Translations under genes and position numbers: made by a program | NCBI RefSeq assembly: GCF_901709675.1 | Contig: NC_051093.1 | Location: 6,221,053-6,285,052 of the forward strand | From: Syngnathus acus | Taxonomy: Eukaryota; Chordata; Actinopteri; Syngnathiformes; Syngnathidae | Direction of reading: 5' to 3' | DNA: 64,000 nt | Shown here: in pieces, positions 1 to 10,324 of the stretch | How positions within the stretch are numbered: the stretch's first letter is position 1 | How the letters are laid out: each line of letters opens with the position of its first letter | The notes under the pieces: generated by a model | Database searches by the model: none | The model's input: only the letters and a program-made list of their open reading frames with translations | Told to the model about the DNA's origin: nothing

Positions 1-122
1 ATATATATAAATATAATATATATATACACGTGTATATATATATAAATATATATATACGTATATTAAATCACATGGTGGAAGTTTGGAAAATATTTATACA
101 ACTCAAAGATTCAGTCCACAGT

Positions 123-128
123 TTTATT
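123..128 (-). terminator. Candidate poly(A) signal of COG1
   Basis: An AATAAA hexamer on the minus strand, about 260 nt downstream of the COG1 stop codon, and the only canonical hexamer I see between the stop and the window edge. This implies a short 3' UTR (about 129-385). Confidence 0.45.
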
Positions 129-385
129 CTAAACATAATTTTGATAATTATAAGATAAGCGGTTCAGATAATGGTTGCATGGATGGAAAGGTTGCAGCTA
201 ACAAAAATCCCCATATGCTCTATCTCAAAAAATTACAGTTTGACATAAATAAAAATCATTTTCATACAGAAATTTGTCCTTTGTTCAAATGTGCCGTTAT
301 TCAGGCGGCAGAGTAAAATTCCAAACGTAGCCCTAATTAGCAAATAGACATGATGCTGACGACAAAAAAAGTGTATGTTAAGTTA

Positions 386-3300
386 TTATTTGGTCATGCC
401 AGATAGCCAACCGAGTTTAAATAAAGATTGAGAGTTTGTGTCTTCTTCTTCTGCCATCTGTCGGAAGAGGCTGCCCGGCTGGAAGCTTTCCAGACTGTCT
501 GCTGAGGATGATGGAATAGGCTGCAATGGAAAGTAAAAACACCATCATAAATGTTGAAATGTACATCAACTTGAACAAAATGCAATATAACCCCAATTGC
601 AGTGTTTTTAGTAGAACAAAAACAAATCCCTTTCAGCCTTCTCATCCTAACTGTAGCCCACTGTTGCAAACTGTATCATAATTGCATTTGAATTAAATCA
701 TTTACTGTTTAGCTTTACAAACAACATCATCTCATACCATGAATCTCGGTGAGTTGGATTGGATGTAATCAATTCATACGTTTTTTTGTAAACCAGTCCA
801 GGTACTTGATTAAGGTTGACAGCAGATCATTTTGGCCGTGGTGTAGGTTTTACCAACGAGTATGAAAAGATTAGTAATACCAAAGCATCATAGAATTCCT
901 TCATTTTCATTCAATCAATCACAATTAATTTCTAATAGCATGATGAAACTCAAATGCACCAAAATGAAGAAAAAAAAAAGCCCTTTGACTAATACTGCAA
1001 CCAAACAAACAAACAAACAAACACACTGATGAACTTGCCTGGCTTTCTCGCACTCAAAATGTCTGGGAAAATTGAACAAACCACATTTAAGCGGGATTAA
1101 ACACAACAATAAAAAAATGGCAAAAAAATGAAGGCTGACCATATTTGACAATTTTCCACAGTCGAGAACAGAAATTGGTACTCACCGGCTGGTGTGATTC
1201 ATTGGAGCCTTTGACGGTTGACTTCGATTTGCGCCTATCATACATGCTGAGGGGCAACAACCCAAACCTGTGGGAGGACAAAACCGATGGCAAATTAATT
1301 ATTATAACTACAGGTACATCTAAACAAATCATTCTAAATGTTCAAACCTGATTTGGGTGTTGGCCATTGGAAGGATGTTGTAAGGCTCCTGAGTGTTGAC
1401 ACTGCTGCTCCTCGGAGCAAACTGCTTTTCTGAGCCAGTCACCAGTCCAAACAGTACCTGAAAACCAACATTCAGGGGGAAAGCAATTGCATTGAAGTCA
1501 CCCTTTGCAACATGTTTATTGATGAAAAGTTTCAAGTATGGTACCGATGTTCTTTGGGAGAGACGACTAAGGTTTGCATTCAGTGGCGGTGTGAACACAT
1601 CCAGGTCAAAAGGGTCAATGTGACCCTCCAACCAATCACAAACTTCCTGCATCCTGAAAGACAACACCAAAAATGTCTTTTCATTTAACATATTCCCATG
1701 CTGTATTCATATTCTAACTTTCTTTATACATTTGACCCATTTTAGCATTCATGGTTATTTAGGTTTGACCTTTTTTAATTCACTTGGATCTTTTCAAATA
1801 TTTCTTGACAACTACTTGACAATATTACCTGGGATCTTGATGGAATTTGGCGGTCTTGTCTTCTTCCATATTGGCAGACAAAGTAGTGTTAAGATAACGG
1901 AGGTCAAACATCATCTGCAATGCTCTGTTCTGAGTCATTGGAAACGCTCCTTCCTGAAAGCAGACAAATTATGCTCTCAAATTCTAATTCTATGATCATT
2001 TGAAGAAGTTTGTTTTTGGGGAGTCACCCTGGGTCCTCTCTGTGTGAGGCTTTGGTAGTGCTTCAAAGCTTGATCCAGACAGTCTTGCAGAAGCTCCTGC
2101 AAGGTGGGTTGTGGCAGTGCGTGACCCCCAACCCTGTTCACTTCAACACACAGCTCAAAGAGCAGCGACTGGACAAACAATGATGCCTGCAAAAGGTGTA
2201 AACGTCCTTTGAGAATTGTAAATCCAACGGTCTCAAATGAATTGAAGGTGAAGCTGACCTGGACAGGAAGACGAATTTTGGATGTAACGTTGCTCCCTGA
2301 CTCGGCCTCCTCTTGGATCTCGAAATCTTCCCAGTTTGTCGCATTTGTTAAGATGGCACCGGCGGTATCTGCGTGAAGAGCTGTACGAAACCTCTCCAGC
2401 AACCTCTGAGAAGTCACAGGATAGCATTTTAATCCCATTTTCACAATTTGAGGCAATCAACAAGAACAAGCTATTAAAACTCTTCAAGCCGCAACATCAT
2501 GATCAGTGGCAAAATCCAAAGAAATCTTAAGATATGTGGAAAAAAACAACACACAACTACAAAAGGACAATTTTTGATAAGTGCTTACTTTTGAGAGAGT
2601 TGAGCTCCAGACGTGGTAGGCCTCCATGCTGCAGTTGAGAAGCTCCTCTTTCAGTTTTGCCCACTTGGCCTGAGCAGCGCTGACCTGTGGGGCTGCCCTT
2701 GTTTTGCCCAATTTCTTGCTCTGCCTCGGGGTCACTTTGGCTGTGGCCTCACAGCCACTCTGTTGTCCCAATATGCAGTGCTTCAAATTGGGGCACAGCT
2801 CCCCCATAGAGTGACACAACCTTGCCATGAAAAGGACTGAATTCAGTCTGGCTGGGCTGGGCTCTGGCGAAACTGTAGCTAATTCGGAACGGACGGCAGA
2901 GAGAATGTGGTGAACGCAGGTCAGGCAACCGTCTCGTAAAGCCTCCTCCACTGCCGGCGTGTCGGTGAAGCGGTTGAAGGAGGATGCTGACGAGCCCTCT
3001 GTCGGTCCTGATGATGAAATTGGAACTGATAGGGCGTCTGGGCCTGTAGAGGAGTACGATTTTTTTTTTTATTTTAACCTTGAAATATCCAGGCAAGATC
3101 ATTTCGACAAACATTCTCTTTTGAAATGATCGGATCCCCACCAAATCCTGCAGGAATCCAATAAAGACGCTGATCATTTCAAACAGGGAAACACCAACAA
3201 ATAAATTGAATTTCTCCCTGTGAGATTGTGTGTTTGAAATATGAAAGCGACAATTGTCTTCAAGAAGAAAAAAAAAAAAAAAAAAAGTAGAAAAACTGAT

Positions 3301-6204
3301 TTTCAGCCACACCAACCTGACTCCTTGGACGGAAGGTAGTGTTGGAGATCATCAAGCCGCGCTTTCAGCTTAGCGTCCAGGGAAGAGCAAAAGTTTTGAA
3401 CGCAGGGTGTCAGGGCCTGGGTCTTCATGGCCAAACCGCTTCTTTGCTGCTGTTCCCCCCTCTGGGCCACGCTGACCCAACCTGCATCACTCGGCAGGTC
3501 TCCCGGAGACTCCGACCACAAATAGGAAGACACGTCTACTTCATACTGGGCCTCCCGACTATTGGCTGTCTGTCCCTCAAGATCCCTCACAGCTGAGGTA
3601 AGGAGCTGCACCGAGCTCGTCGAGATGTCTTCGGTTTCTTCCTTGGTTATAGCCTGGCGGACCATGAATGCATCCAATGAAATGAGACATATCGCTCTAA
3701 TCTTTTATCATTGTGAACGCTAACTAACCTGCAAGCGTTGAAGGAAGAGCTGTTGAAGGAAGTCATCCCAGATGGCCAGACGGCATTCGAGCAGCCGCTG
3801 GCATACTGTGTTCCAATGCTGACTGATGGAATCAGCGGAGAGGAGGTCCCAAACAGCGTCTCTAATAGCTGCCAGTCCCTTCAGACTCTTCACATAGACC
3901 AGAAGGCTACCAACACCATGACAGATGTCCTCCTTACATCTGAAAGCAAGACTCATGATGAGAAGATTTCTTCTCGCTTATTTTTTTTCTCGTGACAAAT
4001 TGACCGACTGATGCTTACGTATTGATCCATTGCTGTAAGGTGTCCTGCAGCTGCTCTCTTTGGATTGGCTGCGCAAGTGTGCGAAGCGTCGGCTGGAACT
4101 CCGTGACAGTTGGGGGCAGGTACTTAAACCAGCTGCCTGTACTTGTGTCGTCCTGAAGCACATTCTTATCGTTAGCTGAAGAGAGAGTGACAGAATTTAG
4201 AATTCAGATTTCAGCAGGTGAAATGTAAATAAAATTATTGACCATACTGTATATTTCCATTGAATGGCGACAACGTGTAGTACTTTAGTGATCCTAAATG
4301 TATATAAATATTACTTACCTGCAGATGCAGTTGACGTGACATTTTCCAGGATGGAAAACAAAAGGCCACAGCTGAGGGTTTCCTCCCCAGGCCTGGGCCC
4401 CCCCTCAGGGTGCATGTAGAAAACAGCATATGCTTGGAACAAAGTGGTCACCAGCAGTTCTACGAGGCTGCACACTTGAGCCTTGATACCCGCACCTGAC
4501 ACAAAAAAGTGAAGGGAACATAAATAGAGGGTGCTTTTACAATATAGGAGCTTCCATTAACACCACGCCATGTGTCATTTGTCTTTGAGTACAGTATCAT
4601 ATTTTTGTGGTTGTGTGAAGCCAAATCTGAAATCATGATTTCATTTCAATTCATCGCCCGGCCCGTTGATGTCCTTGCATACCTGTTGTTCCTCCCAACA
4701 ACCGACTTGGAAGCTAAGTATGATTTCAACATTTAAGCCTGATGTGTATCCTGGCATGCATGCTGTTTATGTTACGCTACCATGTTGGGGCTGGTTGAGC
4801 AACTGATGGATGGAGGCTTTTCGTGCTAACAAGAAATCAGCAAGTGCCTGGCGCGGGGAGCTGTCCTCCAGCAGCATCGTGGACAGGAGGGCCTCGGCAA
4901 TGGCCTGGTCAGACACTGCACGACCCCGCAACAGAGACTTGCTGTCTAAAAGGATGGTGGACCTGGAAAACAATGACAAAACTTCAATGTACTGTACTGC
5001 CTTTGTGTCACTATGAAGGTAAACAAAAAAAAAAAGCAGCAAGTACCTGAAGTGACCAGTTGTGGCTACTTGGCGGACAAGGATAGGGAAGCGGGTCAGG
5101 GCAGGACTGTAATGACCCCCTGTGCCGGCTTCCAACTGAAGGAGACCGTGCAGACGACAACACAGCAGGTAGAGACGAGTTGCCTGAAGGTACTGGGAGG
5201 CCTCCATGGCGCTCCAGATGCGCTCGGGAATCTCCAATAGGAGCTTAATCTGAGAGGCCATAGTGTAAAAACTGTCCTGCCACTGCCTCTATTAGACAAA
5301 GACACAAATACGGATGCATTTTGTGAGCATAATTAACTCGTGTGGTTTAAACCCTTTTCATTTTTCGCAGTCTTCTTATTTTTTCAAACTTCACTGCATA
5401 ATAAAATATGCATTTTGGCAGAAAACTGTCCAAGCAAGTTCAAAACAAACAAACAAAGGAAAACATTCGATGCAGTGCCATTCAAGAGCAGTAATTTGAT
5501 TTTTAATATGACAAACTGCATTGATTCGATAGCATAATTGCACAACCAATTGTCATGTCATAGCTCTCAATTGCATACCCAAGTAAAGGTTAAATATATA
5601 AAAGAATCGTTCTACTGGAGCTCATTAGTCTCATTACAAACTTGGATCATTCCGTCCAGATGCTCAGATTGCCCTGCTGGACAAAAAGTTGCAGGAGCTG
5701 AGACTGACGAGGTCGGTTGATTCTTGGAGCGATCGTCACGCCTTAATCTTTGTGTACAGTTTCCACGCCGAGTGTATCACACAACATAATCAGTGTATAC
5801 ATTAAAAGGATGTCTATACTTCAGAATGATCGTTTAGAAAAGAAATGTTTAGGTGCGGCAAACAAACAAAAAACTGTGGAACACTAGGTTTGGTTTACCT
5901 CTGGAATGCGGCTGCTGACGCAGACTTTGCCTTGCTTTAGTCGGTGGCAGTACTGATACATGTCTTGGATGGACTGGACAACACTCGCCGAGCTCTCCCT
6001 CATCTCTCCGATTGTGTCGGCGGCGTCAATCAGATCCCGGTAGCGCTCCCCCACCATCTGTCTCAGTTCCTCCCTTTTCTGCTCGATTTCCCCGCGGACT
6101 TTCCGCTCTATGCCGCGGATGTCTTCGGTGCTGTAGCGCTCGAACAAGATCACCGGATCCTTGATCTCCGATATCCGGAGAGACGATGCCGGTTCGTCAG
6201 ACAT
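386..6204 (-). CDS. cog1: COG1, conserved oligomeric Golgi complex subunit 1 (15 coding exons, complete)
   Basis: COG1 is a subunit of the eight-protein COG tethering complex, which recycles Golgi glycosylation enzymes in retrograde vesicles; it helps bridge the two lobes of the complex. Coding exons, 5' to 3' on the minus strand: 6204-5899, 5288-5047, 4962-4781, 4495-4319, 4175-4019, 3939-3729, 3653-3317, 3043-2589, 2405-2259, 2186-2028, 1953-1829, 1653-1545, 1457-1348, 1267-1186, 520-386. All introns are GT-AG, phases agree throughout, and the total is 2934 nt (977 aa; human about 980). Visible conserved blocks include EELRQMVGERYRDLI near the N-terminus (Vps51-like region), QIKLLLEIPERIWSAMEASQ, SSPRQALADFLLARKA, HIDPFDLDVFTP, and the C-terminal SLFKLGWLSGMTK just before the stop. 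The start at 6204 is the Met preceding SDEPASSLRISEIKDP. Introns 9 and 12 are stop-free and a multiple of three. Identification is by recalled similarity to human COG1 over the full length. Confidence 0.97.
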
Positions 6205-6460
6205 TGCTTCTTCGAAACAACTTCTACAGCGACGGAGAAGTATAAACCGGAAGAGAAATAGCGTACACTTCCGATTTCCACGTAACGCTTTGTTTACTTC
6301 GGTCCTTTCCAAATACTCACGCGTAACACTAGTGCCCTTCAATTGGGCGGGCCCGTCGAGGGTACGAGTGTGTAGGGTGACACATTATCCAAAGTGCGCA
6401 TCAATGCACACTCAGTCGAAGCATATTACCCACAATTCATTGCTCGCGGGAAAGTGGCGA
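6205..6460 (-). promoter_or_regulatory. COG1 promoter region with ETS-type and ZNF143-like motifs
   Basis: The 250 bp upstream of the COG1 start contain two ETS-type cores (ACCGGAAG at 6246-6253 and ACTTCCG at 6267-6273), a GGGCGGG GC-box near 6346, and TTACCCACAATTCATTGC at about 6426-6443. The last resembles the ZNF143/STAF consensus YWCCCAYAATGCAYYG with one mismatch. No TATA box is evident. This is the usual make-up of a housekeeping promoter and suits a ubiquitous Golgi gene. Motifs are seen; promoter activity is inferred. Confidence 0.5.
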
Positions 6461-7924
6461 CGTTTGGTAAAATTCCTGTTCATGTGCCAAAATACAATGT
6501 TTTTTCAAATTTAAATACCAGATTATTACCAATTATATAATCTACATTCCCAATGATTTCATCATATCATAATTGTTACCTTCACTTTTGATGTAACCTA
6601 TGCAGTTTGTTCCCGTGGCCTTCATACATTTGTAACCTTCTGCGCATGCGCCCATCATCGCGCAGAGGTCGCAAATAGTGCAGGAGGGCACTCATACACT
6701 TGCTCCCTGTGCCCGGGAGTACACCTGCCCATCTTGTGTCCCGACACCATAAGTTCGATCCCCGCATATGACGGTGTGATATTGGTGACACCGAGTTAAA
6801 CAACAAATGAGGACCCAGAAGTTTAGTTGAACTGTATTTAAATGTCATCATGCGGTGTAATAACAAAAAAACAAACAATCTCAGCACATAGGGTAGCTGC
6901 GTACAAAAATAAAGTGCACATTTTAGCAACATAAACCACAGTTTGCGCAACTTGCACTGTTCCCGTTGAGTGCATTTAATGACTTGGACCAGTCGATGTA
7001 CTGGGATAAGGGTTCGCGACGATATAATCACGTGATGACTAAATTATAACCTGCATGCATGTAACCCACTTGATCGCACCTTGAATTGTTTATTGAAGGC
7101 ATTTTCTTACACGCCTCTTAGCAACCTCCAAACGCAAACTGCATTTTAACTAACTGACTCCTGGTTAAAGATTTACTGCTCTGATTTTGTCTGTGGCAGC
7201 AGAGGCGAAGTCTATTGCGTCAAACAGGTGGATCAGGTCGGTAGAACTTAAATACGGAAGGGAATTAAAACAAAACAGGAAAGATACTGGTAAGCAGACA
7301 AGTACTAATAATGACAAATAATTATTTCTTATATATTGTATTTACCTACTGAAATCTTTGAATTACTTTCACGTCATTATAGTGTTTTTTTTAATTAATG
7401 AAGGGTAAAGATTCTGATAAGTAGCGGTCTCCAGAAATGAACGGCGTGGATATATGTTACAAATAAATACAAATACAGTACACGATATAGTTCCGCTTTC
7501 TATAGCCTAGAATATTTCCAGTCGGTGTTTGAATGTGTCAAAGGTATTATTATTATTATTATATTTTTGTGGACCGAGTATGTTACTGCGGTTGATGACA
7601 TAAAAAGTTCAAAACATCAACATTTTGGTGGCGTTTCCTGGTTCCAGGTAGTGCGTACATAAGCTATTAACAATTTACACAACAAATACAGTTGTAAAGG
7701 GGCATCATTTCAGAAATAGGGGTGACGGGGGTTCATTTTGAAGACTAATTGGGGTGGGTATTATACAATAGCAACACTGAACACAAACATTCAATAAATT
7801 CTTGTCACGGTGACTGTTCATGATTCAAAGGGATGGGGATTTCATTGCAGTACCTGGAAATATAATATAATCACAATAAACATGCATTCTCATCAACTAT
7901 GTCTTTTTTTTTTTTTTTTGGTAG
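6461..7924. other. Intergenic spacer between COG1 and SMIM22, probably with SMIM22 5' sequence
   Basis: No protein gene is recognisable. The stretch is AT-rich with a short (TAT)n run near 7543-7563. The poly-T tract at about 7902-7919 followed by GGTAG at 7920-7924 looks like a splice acceptor leading into the SMIM22 start exon, so an untranslated first exon of SMIM22 probably lies in this spacer; I could not place it. A lone tRNA B-box-like string near 6753 has no matching A-box. Confidence 0.4.
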
Positions 7925-7936
7925 CAAAGCAGTACT

Positions 7937-8589
7937 ATGGGACAAGGAAGCACCCACGAGGACTTTGAGAGTCAGTTCAATGATGTAATTTCCAGACTGG
8001 AGTCCAAACAGTTCTTTCAGTCTGAATGGGACATTGGGTTTGGTGTCGTCTTCTTAGTCTTCATAGGTGAGGTTGGCTATTTTTTATTTTTACTTCCAAT
8101 GCCAGTGGACATCAATTCCATGCTGATTTTTTGCTATTTGCGAGCCGGCCCGGTCTCTATCCTAATGGATAGGCTCCACTGTATTTTTAAGTTGTATATT
8201 ATTGATAATAATAATAATAAAATAATGATAATAATAATAAACTAAGGTGAAATCCTGATATATGCTGCTATGTGTGCTTGCAGGTTTGATTGTCCTGCTG
8301 GTCCTTCTGGTACTCATCCGCTGTTGTTGCTGCTGCTGCTGTGATGAGAAGGTGAAAATTAACAACAAAAATAACACATACAATAAGTAGTTAGAACAGC
8401 ACTTATAGTTAGAAATGCAATTAAATGTTCACTTTCTAGTTATGAAGATGATGTGTCTTCACACTGAATTCCACATTCGATGTAGAGGCATGAATATAAA
8501 ATGGATGATGAATTGTTGCTTTTGCTCTTCTATTCTAACAGCCTAAACATCAGAGAGTTGGCATCGAGAACATGTGTTTGGAACCATGA
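7937..8589 (+). CDS. smim22: SMIM22, small integral membrane protein 22 (three coding exons)
   Basis: A single-pass membrane micropeptide; human SMIM22 (CASIMO1) is an epithelial protein linked to lipid metabolism and cell proliferation. Coding exons are 7937-8066, 8284-8351 and 8542-8589 (130, 68 and 48 nt; 81 aa against 83 in human). All junctions are GT-AG with agreeing phases. The N-terminal block ISRLESKQFFQSEWD matches the human motif around LKSHQFFQSTWD. It is followed by a hydrophobic segment (about residues 33-55), a run of seven cysteines (57-63) in the position of the human CCCC cluster, and a C-terminus ending NMCLEP (human NLALEP). The start is the first ATG after the acceptor at 7924. 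The cysteine run directly after the membrane segment suggests palmitoylation (inference). Its position beside ROGDI matches human 16p13.3. Reading through the exon 2 donor gives an open tail rich in Lys and Asn instead; exon 3 is preferred because its end matches human. Confidence 0.9.
8201..8241. repeat. (ATA)n microsatellite in SMIM22 intron 1
   Basis: An imperfect ATA/AAT trinucleotide run with interruptions (AAATAATG in the middle). It lies inside the 217-bp first coding intron. Confidence 0.7.
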
Positions 8590-8797
8590 TCGCTGAAAGC
8601 ACAATGCAACTGGAGAGTTTGCATTAATATCTTTGGTTAGCATTTAAAAATCTGATTTTGTTTCAGCACCCAATGAATTGTTCACTTCTTCTTTTGTACC
8701 TGCTGTGATTTTGTCCCACTAATATAAATGAGCTTTGATTGCACTATGTTTGAATGCTTTGTGATGAATTTCCATTTTCTTTATTTTTTTTATATTT

Positions 8798-8803
8798 AAT
8801 AAA
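8798..8803 (+). terminator. Poly(A) signal of SMIM22
   Basis: A canonical AATAAA about 210 nt after the SMIM22 stop codon, within an AT-rich 3' UTR. It is the first canonical hexamer on the plus strand after the stop. Confidence 0.6.
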
Positions 8804-8829
8804 ATGCAAAACTTAAACAGCTCTTTCAT

Positions 8830-9730
8830 ATTTGTACTTCATAAAATGTCAGTGTATCATGTGTACAGTAACATAGTGGAGCACGTTTAATTTTATATTC
8901 ACCATTCTCCAAACCTTCATTTGTTGCCTTCATATGTATTCAAATTTTTGGTGTTTATGTCATAATCTATGGCAGCAAATTTCTTGCCATGGTAGAATCT
9001 GCTTGTTTTAGAAGCTAGATATGCTATATATATCATTCAAAAGCTAATGCTAAAGCTTGATCATAACAACATTCATTTAGTTAGGGAATGAGGCATTGGA
9101 AATTTGATGATCGTACATGTACTCTTTATTGCACAGATAAATAAATTCTATATTCAAATAATTATTTTCTAAGTAAATAACACTTGCTGGAATAATTTTG
9201 TTCATAAAAGGACATTTAGCCCAGAAGCCATTTTGACACTGTAGGTGAAAAATACATGTTGCTGTCTGTCAAGTGCTAGTATCAATTTTTTTTAATGGTA
9301 TGTTTGGGATTTTTAACACCATTTTTAGTATGTGACCAATGACACCTATGAAATCCTTTGTGACATGTCCAAATGGCTCCTGGGACAAAAGCCTTTTTAT
9401 TAGTATTTGGTTCACAGGGAATCAACAATATATGTGCAAAACATTTCAATAAATATATTCAGAACTGATTAGCTTATTTAAACAGGAATGTGATGAATGA
9501 CACCCAATCGGGTGATTAACAAAAGACATGTTGATCTTAATGCTGTTTTAGTATTCACATCCACAATTTTCCAAATTTGCACCACTAACCAACTGTGTTT
9601 TGAGAGTAAAACAAACACACCAATCAATCAGCACAGATATACACTACTTGTATTAGATCCACAACATACTGTATTGGTGGTGCATGTTGTCCTGGCTAAT
9701 GGTTGCAAACATCTCACAAACTATTCCAGT
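8830..9730. other. AT-rich spacer between convergent SMIM22 and ROGDI
   Basis: No coding sequence or recognisable repeat was seen. It separates the 3' ends of SMIM22 (plus) and ROGDI (minus). Several AATAAA strings on the plus strand (near 9140 and 9450) could be alternative SMIM22 ends. Confidence 0.3.
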
Positions 9731-9736
9731 TTTATT
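9731..9736 (-). terminator. Candidate poly(A) signal of ROGDI
   Basis: An AATAAA on the minus strand about 590 nt downstream of the ROGDI stop. No closer canonical hexamer was found on that strand. Confidence 0.35.
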
Positions 9737-10324
9737 GCACACTTTAGTGTAAATGTAAAGCTGGATTGTGACTGCTGCCAAAGCACAATAATCCTCAGCA
9801 GAACTGCATGTGGTTAAATTAATGCATATGTATATATACCCATTGATTCCTGTAAAATTCCCATAATTCTCATGAATAGTTTTTCACTTACCAAAATTTT
9901 GCATGTGAGGGAATCTATGAACATTTAAACTCATCTCTCTGTGAATGGAAATGAACATTCCATAACCTGTCTCCCTTTGCACTATTTTCGCCTGAGTGCC
10001 GAGATTAGCGTTTACCCTCCCCCAAAAAAAACAACAACAACAACTGGAAAGTACAACATGATCGATACTTGCAACATTGCTTGAACATAAAAAGAACTCA
10101 AATAAAAACATACATTCAAGAACAGGTTGTAGTCAGTCCTGTGAAATGCAAAACAGAGGAATGTCGGTCACAAAATGAAAGCGGCAAACACGTTTGTCGC
10201 GTCTAACTGGCTTCTGATGACCATGCAACACTTTAAACTGGCTTGAGAATAGCTACCAATATAAATAAGAGCATATCCATCACACTTGTGTGGTTGTTTA
10301 AGTCAGACATTGACTGTGAGGTGA

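Noticed and set aside
915-1185. Open frames between COG1 exons 14 and 15
   Set aside because: They lie in the 665-bp intron and include poly-A/T-derived Phe/Lys runs; the true last exon is 520-386, ending in the conserved FKLGWLSGMTK.
6740-6775. AGTTCGATCCCCGC, tRNA B-box-like
   Set aside because: No A-box, anticodon arm or acceptor pairing could be found at the right spacing; not a tRNA gene.
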